A DNA stretch of 35,669 nt from JAXJYR01 sp964593515 (lineage in GTDB: Bacteria > Bacillota_I > Bacilli_A > Erysipelotrichales > Erysipelotrichaceae). The stretch covers positions 1-35,669 of the forward strand of contig CAZQJH010000004.1 in assembly GCA_964593515.1 (NCBI GenBank), given 5' to 3'. Both the position numbers and the translations under genes were made by a program. Shown piece after piece: positions 15,201 through 21,923 of the stretch (the first letter of the stretch is position 1; the number at the start of each line of letters is the position of its first letter). The notes beneath the pieces were generated by a model that saw nothing but the letters and a program-made list of their open reading frames with translations, did not search any database and was not told the DNA's origin.

Positions 15201-18200
15201 TCTTTGTTTTCAGCTTTATATACAGAGTTTTGTAATTGTCCATCAACATAAATACGGATTAATCCATTGTTTTCACGTACCGCACTTACTGTTTGTTCGT
15301 ATTCAGAACTTACTTTAACACTTGATTTAACAGTTGTGTTGTTTAATGTGAAGTAGAAGTATCCATCTTTATCGATTCCTAATTTATATTCATCACCTTG
15401 TTGAAGTAATACAACATCTTTATCATCAGTTTTAACATTTGCCGTTAATGTGAAACTGTTGATTCCAGTTAAACTGTTGCTAGCTTGCGCAACTTTACCA
15501 TCTTCACTAATACTATCAACATCTACAACTTTGTTATTAGTATAGTAAGTAGTTTCTACTGTTGCTTCTAAAGCATTACCCGCAACGTCTTTACCAGCAG
15601 TTGCTACTAATTCAACTTTATCTCCATTATTTAAAGCAGCATCAAATGTTACATAGAATGTACGGCAATCAGCAGATGCTGTAGTAGTTGTAGCTACTTC
15701 TTTACCATTTACTTTAGCACTAAATTCAGCTGTAACTCCTAATTTTTCACTAGTTTGTACTTGTACTTTAGTAGCACTTAAGTTATCAACACGGTAAACA
15801 CTTGGAGCTGTAGTATCTTTAGTTTGACTCATGTTCCAGATTTGTGTTTCACCTGGTTGTAAAGTAATAGTTACTGTTTCACCTTTAGTATATGTATCTT
15901 TTGCATCAGCAATTGTAGTTGGTGAATAAGCATGTTCTACACTCATGTAGTATGTTCCTTCGTTATTTACTCCAATTGCATCATTTAAGGTGAATGTAAT
16001 TGTTTTAGCTGTAGCAGCTGGGTTACGCATTGAAATAATACCTTCACTGTTAGCGAAACATGCGAATCCATAAGTATCTTTTTCTCCACTAGCATCAAGG
16101 TTGCTTAATCTAGCATTTGCTGATGGGTTTCCACCAATCATCTTAGCATTTCTTAAAATATCATGGTTTTCTTCCGCCCATTGTACTAAATCAGCCGTAA
16201 TTAAGTATTTTTCACTATCTAATAATGAATCTGAGAAATATAAGTTAAATAATGCATTACCACGAGTAGCCATCATATATAAGTAGTTCTTGAATTGTTC
16301 TGGTGTCATTGAGTTAGCTGTAATTCCAGTACCTTCTCTACCATAGATAGCATCATGGTTATATAAGTTACCTAATGGGAATTGGAAATCATGACTAACT
16401 GCAAAATCATAGTAGTTAGCATCACGATATGTTAACATGTTATCCATTTTGTTGTTTAATGTAGCGTTAGAAATTTCTCCACGGTCAGCAACACATTGTA
16501 ACCAAACAGAGTTAGCCCATTGTAAGAACCAAGGACTTGGGTTTGTATAACAAGTTAATGAAATCCATAAGTCTTCAATTCCTAAATCTTTTTGCGCCGC
16601 ACGTACATTTTCCATTAAAACAATCCATTTTTCCCATAAATCAGTTACATGGTACATGTGGTGAGGTCCACCATACATATGTTGGTTAGTTTCACTAAAT
16701 CCTACTACCCCTTCACCAGATGGGAAGTGGTTATATTGAGCGATATCCGCAAATCCATCCCATTTCCAGTAGTTAACTCCATATTCAGTCATGAATTCAA
16801 TAGCCATTTTTTCGAAGTTTTCTACATAACGACTATCAGCTACGTCAATAGATCCACCCGCTTTACTTCCATTACCAGCAGCAGCAATAATATTAGCTAA
16901 TTGACCATAGTAGTTATATCCTCCACGAGGCCCAATCCAAACTCCTAATTCTGACCCTAAGCTTTGTACTAAAGCAGAAGAAGGATATAATTTTTCTGGG
17001 AATTTAGTATTAAATGTCCAGAATCCATCAGTATTTAAGGTTGTACCAGAACGTTGAACATCAAAAATGCTTGAATCATGGTAGTTATTCCATCCATCAT
17101 CTACCGCATAAGTATCCATTGGACGAATACCAACTTGAGTTAATTCTTTTTCCATTTCAGTAAATGATGCAATAATTCTTTCATCATCAATTAACATCAT
17201 GTTATCAAACCATGAGTTGTATAATAAACGGAATTCAGTTGGTGTTGCGATACTATCGATGTAGTCATAGAAATCAGTTTGAAGAACTAATTTGTCACTT
17301 CCATCTGTGTGAGAAGCTCCCACTACAGTTTGCCAAGAAACATAAGTTCCATCTTCAGTTAATTGTCCATCACGAGCAAAATCAGTGAAGTTTTTACCAG
17401 TGAAGTAACGAATGTGTCCTAAGTTATCTTCAATTTGAGTATCTGTTTCAGGGAATTCTGAACCTAAGAACATACCATTAATATAGATAGGTTGTCCTAA
17501 GTTAGCTTTATATTCTTCCATTTGAACAACTCCACCTTTTCCTTTAGGAATTGTCCAAGTAATATCGTTGTTATCAACTACTAAGTGTTCTCCATCAATG
17601 TAGTCAATACGCACGTTTTTATCTTCACATGAAATTTCTAAGAATTTACGCATGAAGTGATCACCATCGTACATAACTACTTTTTCCGTAATAGTAGCTT
17701 CACCAGTTCCCATTGTCACTGGTTCAAATTCGAAAGTAATTAACTTACCAGTTTTTTCTACTTCGTTAATTGTACCTTTAGTGTCTTCAACTTTAACTCC
17801 ATTTTCAGCTAAAGTTAATTCACTTGTTTTAATTGTAGTTGCTCCAACAATTGTTGGTTTAACAATTACACTTTCACCAGCTTCATTTAAAATATCTAAT
17901 TCACCGATGTTGAAGTGTTTGTTACGTCCAGAATCATTCCAGAAATATGATTCTTTAGCCGTAAGTTTAATTTTAGTTGTATTAATTTTTTCATCTAAAA
18001 CAATTGCTTCAGGTGCTTTTTCTTTAGCTGATTCTAATGTGAAGTCACCTAAATCTTGCCAATCACTACCATCCCAGTATTGGATGTTTAATTTAGTTGC
18101 ACGTCCAGTACAATCATATCCTGCACCAGCATTATGACGTGGCACATAGTTAATAGTTTTTACTTCAGTATCTTTTTCAAAGTCTACTGTAATAAAAGGT

Positions 18201-18607
18201 TGATTTTCTTTAGAACACCAGTAGTTATCATCAGCTGTGCTACCATCGATAGCATTATCTACATCATGTCCTCCTTCACAAGTTCCATCAGCAACTAATT
18301 TAGTACTATCACTGCTTTGACTTCCTAAGGTTTTAATTACAAATTCTTCCGAATTTGCATTAGGAATAAATTCAGATTTTCCTAATAAGTTTTTGATTTT
18401 AGTTGTTGTTAGTTTGTTATTAGCAATACTAAACTCACGTTGTAAATCTTCATTACCAATTCTAACAACATTGTTGTCTTTAGTTACAACTACTTTATTA
18501 TCAATGTCTTCAGCAGCAAAAATAGTGCTTATAGATGATAATGGTGTTGAAACCACACATGCAGCTGCTAAAACAGCTGACACTGCTCTTTGAAATTGTT
18601 TTTTCAT
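12221..18607 (-). CDS. S-layer-anchored multimodular GH36-like glycoside hydrolase
   Basis: A 2128-residue secreted enzyme. The start is the ATG at 18607 (MKKQFQRAV), 8 nt after AGGAG; the longer GTG start at 18625 overlaps that site. The signal peptide ends near STIFAAED. Domains in order: discoidin/F5-8C type (about 95-245); beta-sandwich and TIM barrel (about 260-930), with clan-D signatures DDGW (Asp503-Asp504) and YWKWDG, whose Asp617 fits the nucleophile of GH36/GH27; an Ig-like segment; LamG-like domain (about 1030-1160); FIVAR; F5-8C (about 1247-1402); three FIVARs (about 1405-1617); F5-8C (about 1630-1785); two FIVARs (about 1795-1932); three SLH domains (about 1940-2128). Asp708 in ADRGE is a possible acid/base. 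Alpha-galactosidase or alpha-N-acetylgalactosaminidase action on host glycans is the best guess. The SLH domains should tie it to cell-wall polymer. It is a single-gene transcript. Confidence 0.85.
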   Translation of the reverse strand: MKKQFQRAVSAVLAAACVVSTPLSSISTIFAAEDIDNKVVVTKDNNVVRIGNEDLQREFSIANNKLTTTKIKNLLGKSEFIPNANSEEFVIKTLGSQSSDSTKLVADGTCEGGHDVDNAIDGSTADDNYWCSKENQPFITVDFEKDTEVKTINYVPRHNAGAGYDCTGRATKLNIQYWDGSDWQDLGDFTLESAKEKAPEAIVLDEKINTTKIKLTAKESYFWNDSGRNKHFNIGELDILNEAGESVIVKPTIVGATTIKTSELTLAENGVKVEDTKGTINEVEKTGKLITFEFEPVTMGTGEATITEKVVMYDGDHFMRKFLEISCEDKNVRIDYIDGEHLVVDNNDITWTIPKGKGGVVQMEEYKANLGQPIYINGMFLGSEFPETDTQIEDNLGHIRYFTGKNFTDFARDGQLTEDGTYVSWQTVVGASHTDGSDKLVLQTDFYDYIDSIATPTEFRLLYNSWFDNMMLIDDERIIASFTEMEKELTQVGIRPMDTYAVDDGWNNYHDSSIFDVQRSGTTLNTDGFWTFNTKFPEKLYPSSALVQSLGSELGVWIGPRGGYNYYGQLANIIAAAGNGSKAGGSIDVADSRYVENFEKMAIEFMTEYGVNYWKWDGFADIAQYNHFPSGEGVVGFSETNQHMYGGPHHMYHVTDLWEKWIVLMENVRAAQKDLGIEDLWISLTCYTNPSPWFLQWANSVWLQCVADRGEISNATLNNKMDNMLTYRDANYYDFAVSHDFQFPLGNLYNHDAIYGREGTGITANSMTPEQFKNYLYMMATRGNALFNLYFSDSLLDSEKYLITADLVQWAEENHDILRNAKMIGGNPSANARLSNLDASGEKDTYGFACFANSEGIISMRNPAATAKTITFTLNDAIGVNNEGTYYMSVEHAYSPTTIADAKDTYTKGETVTITLQPGETQIWNMSQTKDTTAPSVYRVDNLSATKVQVQTSEKLGVTAEFSAKVNGKEVATTTTASADCRTFYVTFDAALNNGDKVELVATAGKDVAGNALEATVETTYYTNNKVVDVDSISEDGKVAQASNSLTGINSFTLTANVKTDDKDVVLLQQGDEYKLGIDKDGYFYFTLNNTTVKSSVKVSSEYEQTVSAVRENNGLIRIYVDGQLQNSVYKAENKDYVVKASDIVANKVNGTVSTVGVYTIGLGYDEVPTSELGELVKKLTAEKELYTRSSWIDADMDALLSAAKEASASLDREAMAEAKANLEEAMTKLVLMPKLDETTLINKDANSIKVENYSSQCGGDGEPSENGYGQASATIDYNNASYWHSNYWNGHNGENHTITYDLGQEYTLTDVLFLSRQGSHNGDIRSFEVYVGNDTNYENNTKTGEYVFTDDKLDSSVWNRALVQENGTFTGRYVTIRVTGSYGDSGNNLFASMAEIRFYGTNDQQPDAVDKTALEKVIADAEAKLNDASKYTEETVADLQAALDTANEVLAKEDATKEEVADTIKALTDAINALVENKVVDKTELGKLINAADEKLNDFDKYTKESLDNLEEVLDAAIEVMGNKDATQEQVDAAKADLQEAIDNLVEKTHVDKTKLDEAIAEAERVNTENKTEESKAVLASAIASATAILNKEDATQEEVDAAIAALTDAINGLENIKTKNPVLINTEENKTIVSVVEASSEAKGDEGAGLGTAEATLDYVENTYWHSNWKDASVACPQYITYDLGYEFDLAQIRFLPRQGSQWPNGDIFQVKVYVSSDADFSDDELVGTYDFENNGTYLNDRSWHTIELEASGRYVKFLVTKSGGDTASDKFVSMSEIRFYAEEGTVVPTPDPKPEVNKSELEKAIAWAEKLNKADYTDESVKALEEALSAAKEVLANEEATQDEVFDATKALNDATTALVEKPVVNKAELEKAIDEAGKVDTTNKTAESVAALTSAITSAKEVLADEKATQDAVDAAVKALNDAVANLKDVEVKPEYKGYDDVDSKAWYADMVKEATIKGLMGRDGNVGNNFNPDGKITRGMVATVIYRMAGEPKVTYADKFSDVKDGLWYSESIVWASEAKVVSGYANGKFGPDDAIKREDFAIMLRNYAKACGLDTKSNQSLETFKDYKAVSAYAKDAIAWCVENGLMSGSKKGEETYLNPGANTTRAEAAKMFVQLSNLIKK
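12786..14400 (-). repeat. FIVAR-coding repeats with interposed discoidin module
   Basis: Within the giant gene, about 200-bp units encode FIVAR helices of the pattern ELxKAIxxAxxL...Y(T)xESVxxLxxALxxAxxVLxxxxATQxEVDxAxxALxxAxxxL. Two units lie at about 12810-13225 and three at about 13755-14395, with the third discoidin module (about 13250-13720) between them. A sixth, diverged unit sits near 14900-15080. Recurrent strings such as ATQEEVDAA show recent internal duplication. These form alpha-helical rods that space catalytic and binding modules from the wall. Confidence 0.75.
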
Positions 18608-18651
18608 CAGTATTTCTCCTTTCACTAAAATATTCTAACCATTTCAACCCA

Positions 18652-18680
18652 ATTATAACAAATATATGTATTTATTTGAA
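18652..18680 (-). promoter_or_regulatory. Promoter of the giant hydrolase gene
   Basis: TATAAT (18652-18657) lies 17 bp from a weak -35, TTCAAA (18675-18680), on the minus strand. The weak -35 is part of the cre-like box, so binding there should block initiation. Confidence 0.6.
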
Positions 18681-18690
18681 AGCGATTTAC
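18676..18690. promoter_or_regulatory. cre-like box overlapping the hydrolase promoter
   Basis: TTGAAAGCGATTTAC matches the first nine cre positions and closely resembles the box before GH112 (8856-8870), including the T-run that follows. It covers the -35 region. CcpA or another LacI-family regulator is the likely binder. Confidence 0.5.
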
Positions 18691-18798
18691 CTTTTTTTTT
18701 ACAAAAAAAATATTACCTAAATCCCAATTATAGATAATATTAAAATTTTCGCTTTAAAGATTTCGAAAAGCTTACCCCACTATAGTTTAAAACACCAA

Positions 18799-18822
18799 TA
18801 AAAAAGGAACCTTTAAGGTTCC
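18799..18822 (-). terminator. Terminator after prmC
   Basis: GGAACCTTTAAGGTTCC (18806-18822) is a palindrome followed on the minus strand by a U-run. It is located 6 bp past the prmC stop. The stretch from here to the giant gene's promoter holds nothing else that I recognise. Confidence 0.9.
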
Positions 18823-18828
18823 CATTAA

Positions 18829-19677
18829 TTAACGAAAATAAACAAATAACATACGATCTTTACGACTTAAGTCTTGAATTACTTCAATTTCAGCATTAGG
18901 GAAATATTCCTTAGCTAAATTACTTAAAGCCTCACCTTGATCATATCCCATTTCAAAAGCCATAAAGGCTTTTTCTTTTAATACTTTAGGTGCATCTTCA
19001 AAAATTGAACGATAGAATTTTAATCCATCTTCTCCACCAAATAATGCTACATGTGGTTCATAATCAACTACTGATTTTTCCATTTGGGCATCACTTTTAA
19101 TATAAGGTGGATTAGAAATAAGAATATCTAATTTCACATTACGTTCAACTAATGGTTTAACCATATCACCACATAAGAATGATACATTAGCATCTAAATC
19201 AGAAGCATTTTTTCTAGCTACCTCTAAGGCTTGTGCAGAAATATCCGTAGCAATCATATGCATTGCTGCTTCTTCTTTCTTTAATGAAATAGCAATTGCT
19301 CCACTACCAGTTCCAATATCAGCTACACTAACATCTTCTCCAGCAAACATTTCATCATAAGCCGCTAATACATATCCTACTAATTCTTCAGTTTCAGGAC
19401 GAGGAATTAAAACATTTTCATCAACATTAAAACGATAACCATAAAACCATTCAAAACCTAGAATATGTCCTAATGGTTCTCCTTTTAATAAACGTTTTAT
19501 TCCTGAACGATAATTATTAGCTAATTCATCATCAGCTTGATTATCCATTTCCATATATAAGTTATGTGATTCCATTTCACTTAGTTCTAATAAATAGAAT
19601 AAGGGTGCTTGTTCACCTAAATCAGCTTCTAAACATTGTTTAGTTGCTTCATTTAGTAGTTCACGATAACTACTCAT
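18829..19677 (-). CDS. prmC: Release factor glutamine N5-methyltransferase PrmC
   Basis: A cytoplasmic methyltransferase that methylates the Gln of the GGQ motif in release factors. It shows the N-terminal helical release-factor-binding part, the SAM motif VADIGTGSGAIAISL, and the catalytic ISNPPYI (NPPY). The chosen start is the ATG at 19677 (MSSYRELL), which has AGGTGAAAGCA before it; the upstream GTG (19686) is part of that site. It overlaps the end of prfA by 8 bp, so the enzyme is coupled to its substrate's gene. Confidence 0.95.
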   Translation of the reverse strand: MSSYRELLNEATKQCLEADLGEQAPLFYLLELSEMESHNLYMEMDNQADDELANNYRSGIKRLLKGEPLGHILGFEWFYGYRFNVDENVLIPRPETEELVGYVLAAYDEMFAGEDVSVADIGTGSGAIAISLKKEEAAMHMIATDISAQALEVARKNASDLDANVSFLCGDMVKPLVERNVKLDILISNPPYIKSDAQMEKSVVDYEPHVALFGGEDGLKFYRSIFEDAPKVLKEKAFMAFEMGYDQGEALSNLAKEYFPNAEIEVIQDLSRKDRMLFVYFR

Positions 19678-20749
19678 TGCTTTCACCTGCTAATTTTGCT
19701 TTTTGATCAGCTGCTTGTAAAGCATCAAATAAATCTTGTAAACGACCTTCCATAATACGGTCTAATTGATTTACCGTATATCCAATACGGTGGTCAGTTA
19801 CCCTATTTTGTGGATAGTTGTATGTACGGATTTTTTCACTACGATCTCCAGTACCAATTTTATTTTTACGTTCAGTTCCAGCTGCTTCATCAATTTTACG
19901 TTGGTGTTCTTCATAAACACGTGATCTAATAGTCATTAAAGCAGTTGCTCTATTTTCATGTTGACTTCTTCCATCTTGACACTTAACAACAATTCCTGTT
20001 GGTTTATGCGTAATACGTACCGCTGAGTCTGTACGGTTAACGTGTTGTCCCCCAGCTCCACTAGCACGCATTGTTTCAATTTCTAAGTCATTCATATCAA
20101 TATCAAAGTCTTCAGCTTCAATTTCTGGTGATACTAATACTGTAGCTGTCGAAGTATGAATACGTCCTTGTGATTCTGTCTTAGGTACACGTTGTACACG
20201 ATGACTTCCTGATTCAAACTTTAAGCATCCATAAACACCATCACCTTTAACCATGAATGATGCTAATGAATAACCTCCAGCTTCACAAACGTCCATATCA
20301 ATAGTTTCAATCTTCCAACCACGACTTTCAGCATATTTACTATACATACGATATAAGTCACCAGCAAAGATATTACCTTCATCTCCTCCAGCAGCACCAC
20401 GAATTTCCACAATTGCATTGTTTCCATCATGAGGGTCTTTAGGAATCAATAAAATTTCTAGTTTACCTAAGTATTCTTCAATTTGTGGTTCTAATTCCGC
20501 AATCTCCATTTCGGCCATTTCTTTAATTTCTTTATCATCTTCTAATAATAATTCTTTAGCTTCTTCTAATGTTTGAGCTGCTTTTTTATATGCTAAGTAT
20601 GTTTCAACAACTTGGGTTAAATCAGCTTGTTCTTTTCCTAATTTAGTTAACATTTTACTATCAGATACGATTTCAGGTTCCATCATTAAGTTATTAATTT
20701 CTTCATAACGGTTAACCATACCTTCAAGTCTTTCAATCATAATACTCAT
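19670..20749 (-). CDS. prfA: Peptide chain release factor 1
   Basis: This 359-residue factor reads UAA and UAG stop codons. It has the GGQ motif in RASGAGGQHVNRTDSAV for peptide release and, in RVPKTESQGRIHTS, the PxT tripeptide type of RF1 (RF2 has SPF). The length fits RF1. AGGAGGG precedes the ATG at 20749. It lies between rpmE and prmC, the order common in Bacillota, and a terminator separates it from rpmE. Confidence 0.96.
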   Translation of the reverse strand: MSIMIERLEGMVNRYEEINNLMMEPEIVSDSKMLTKLGKEQADLTQVVETYLAYKKAAQTLEEAKELLLEDDKEIKEMAEMEIAELEPQIEEYLGKLEILLIPKDPHDGNNAIVEIRGAAGGDEGNIFAGDLYRMYSKYAESRGWKIETIDMDVCEAGGYSLASFMVKGDGVYGCLKFESGSHRVQRVPKTESQGRIHTSTATVLVSPEIEAEDFDIDMNDLEIETMRASGAGGQHVNRTDSAVRITHKPTGIVVKCQDGRSQHENRATALMTIRSRVYEEHQRKIDEAAGTERKNKIGTGDRSEKIRTYNYPQNRVTDHRIGYTVNQLDRIMEGRLQDLFDALQAADQKAKLAGESNE

Positions 20750-20790
20750 GTATCTTCCCTCCTAACATATCATTAAATCTCTATAATTCC

Positions 20791-20820
20791 AAAAAAAGAA
20801 GAAGGTTACCCCTCTTCTTT
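20791..20820 (-). terminator. Terminator between rpmE and prfA
   Basis: On the minus strand AAAGAAGAGG pairs, with one bulge, with CCTTCTTCTT, and seven U residues follow. rpmE can end here, with prfA reached by read-through or a weak separate promoter. Confidence 0.75.
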
Positions 20821-20822
20821 TC

Positions 20823-21026
20823 TTATTTAAGTCCGTATTTCTTATTGAATTTTTCAATACGTCCTGCAGCAGCAGCGAATCTTTGACGCCCTGTAAAGAA
20901 TGGGTGACAGTTTGAACAAGTATCTACACGTAATTCTTTAGCAGTAGATCCTGATTCGAATTCAGCTCCACAAGATGTACATTTTACAACGATACGGTTG
21001 TAAGTTGGATGAATTCCATTTTTCAT
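20823..21026 (-). CDS. rpmE: 50S ribosomal protein L31, zinc-binding form
   Basis: A 67-residue large-subunit protein. It has the MKNGIHPTYN start, the L31 signature HPFFTGRQRF and the Cys pairs CTSC and CSNC, so it is the zinc-containing type. The C-terminal KFNKKYGLK is also typical. It has a strong promoter and a short leader with a possible regulatory hairpin. Confidence 0.97.
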   Translation of the reverse strand: MKNGIHPTYNRIVVKCTSCGAEFESGSTAKELRVDTCSNCHPFFTGRQRFAAAAGRIEKFNKKYGLK

Positions 21027-21043
21027 AAGTTTCTCTCCTTCCG

Positions 21044-21068
21044 CCTTAGACCTCAGTTGGGTCCAAAG
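21044..21068 (-). ncRNA. Possible L31 leader hairpin
   Basis: In the roughly 50-nt rpmE leader, CTTTGGACC and GGTCTAAG form a stem (CTT and GACC paired, small internal loop) with the loop CAACTGA. It stands just before the ribosome-binding site. Autoregulatory L31 leaders are known in Bacillota; whether this matches that family needs a covariance-model test. Confidence 0.35.
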
Positions 21069-21082
21069 TAAGTTGCTTCACA

Positions 21083-21111
21083 ATTATAACAATTACTTTT
21101 TTATAATTCAA
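21083..21111 (-). promoter_or_regulatory. Promoter of rpmE
   Basis: TTGAAT (21106-21111) and TATAAT (21083-21088) are 17 bp apart on the minus strand, which places the start of transcription about 50 nt before the rpmE ATG. Confidence 0.75.
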
Positions 21112-21130
21112 GTGTTTTTTTGATAATTTA

Positions 21131-21159
21131 TTGCTTTTTTTTATCCTTTTTTTTATAAT
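21131..21159 (+). promoter_or_regulatory. Promoter of the DUF2752 gene
   Basis: TTGCTT (21131-21136) and TATAAT (21154-21159) are 17 bp apart, about 35 bp before the ATG at 21194. It is divergent to the rpmE promoter. Confidence 0.6.
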
Positions 21160-21193
21160 CTCTTTATTGAATAAAAAAGGGAGGAAATAAGCG

Positions 21194-21523
21194 ATGAGTA
21201 TCAAAACTAAAATTATTTTACTTTTACTATTATTAACTTATACAATTAGCTTAAAACTTATTGGCATTACTTGTCCTCTTTATGAATTATTTCATCTTCC
21301 TTGTTTAACTTGTGGAATGACTAGAGCAATGATTGCTTGTTTACATTTTGATTTTAAACTAGCTCTATATTATCATCCTTTAGTATTTACCTTACCTATT
21401 CTTTTATGCTATTTCTTAAATGATTTTAAATTAGCTAAAAAAACTCCGCATAAACAAATACTATTAATCATTGCTGTAGCATTTGTTATCAATTGGTTTT
21501 ATAAACTAATCCTTATAATCTAA
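21194..21523 (+). CDS. DUF2752 membrane protein
   Basis: A 109-residue membrane protein with three likely helices. The ITCPLYELFHLPCLTCGMTRA stretch is the DUF2752 hallmark (CP...C-x-x-CG-x-TRA), followed by FDFKLALYYHPL, where the family has an NPL motif. GGGAGG precedes the ATG at 21194. The biochemical role of the family is not established; the conserved Cys suggest metal binding or redox chemistry at the membrane. It converges on a TM2 protein gene and shares its terminator. Confidence 0.85.
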   Translation: MSIKTKIILLLLLLTYTISLKLIGITCPLYELFHLPCLTCGMTRAMIACLHFDFKLALYYHPLVFTLPILLCYFLNDFKLAKKTPHKQILLIIAVAFVINWFYKLILII

Positions 21524-21551
21524 AAAAAAAAACGCATCGCTGCGTTTTTTT
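21523..21551. terminator. Bidirectional terminator between convergent small genes
   Basis: AACGCA-TCGC-TGCGTT (21531-21546) is flanked by A-runs on one side and T-runs on the other, so it can end transcripts in both directions. Confidence 0.85.
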
Positions 21552-21860
21552 TTAGATATAAGCATCTTTGTCAACAGTATATGAATCAGTTGCAATTTTA
21601 ATTAAGTCAATTAAAGCTAAAATACAACCTAATCCACAACAACATGAAGCAACTAAACGTACAACACCTTTTTTAGTTTCTCCCATCATGAAGTTATGAA
21701 CACCTAATCCACCCAAGAATAAACAGATTAAGATCATTACAATCTTGTCTTGTCCACCTAATTTAGAATCTTTCTTTTCTTCGTTTGTTACTTTGCATCC
21801 ACAATTTGTACAAACATCTTGGTTTTCATTAACTTCAGCTCCACAATTTTTACAGAACAT
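21552..21860 (-). CDS. Zinc-ribbon and TM2 domain protein
   Basis: A 102-residue protein. Residues 1-25 form a zinc ribbon (CKNCG...CTNCG), and the rest is a TM2 domain: helix, the GGLGVHNFMMGETKKG turn, and a second helix with a CCCGLGC cluster. TM2 proteins are small membrane proteins of mostly unknown job. The gene has a perfect consensus promoter, so it is probably well expressed. The run of three adjacent Cys in the second helix is unusual. Confidence 0.85.
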   Translation of the reverse strand: MFCKNCGAEVNENQDVCTNCGCKVTNEEKKDSKLGGQDKIVMILICLFLGGLGVHNFMMGETKKGVVRLVASCCCGLGCILALIDLIKIATDSYTVDKDAYI

Positions 21861-21893
21861 GATAATTCCCCCCTTTTTTTATTTGATAAATTC

Positions 21894-21922
21894 ATTATAA
21901 TCAATTAGTTTATAATTGTCAA
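21894..21922 (-). promoter_or_regulatory. Consensus promoter of the TM2 gene
   Basis: TTGACA (21917-21922) and TATAAT (21894-21899), 17 bp apart on the minus strand, match the vegetative consensus exactly. The promoter directly follows the ABC permease stop. Confidence 0.85.
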
Positions 21923-21923
21923 A

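Noticed and set aside
12221..18607. GH101 endo-alpha-N-acetylgalactosaminidase identity for the giant enzyme
   Set aside because: The barrel shows DDGW and KWDG clan-D signatures and does not resemble the GH101 catalytic region as I remember it.
12786..18720. Several open frames on the plus strand opposite the giant hydrolase gene
   Set aside because: They are Ser/Thr/Ala-rich mirror frames of the Ala/Glu/Lys-rich coding strand, have no ribosome-binding sites and resemble no protein family.
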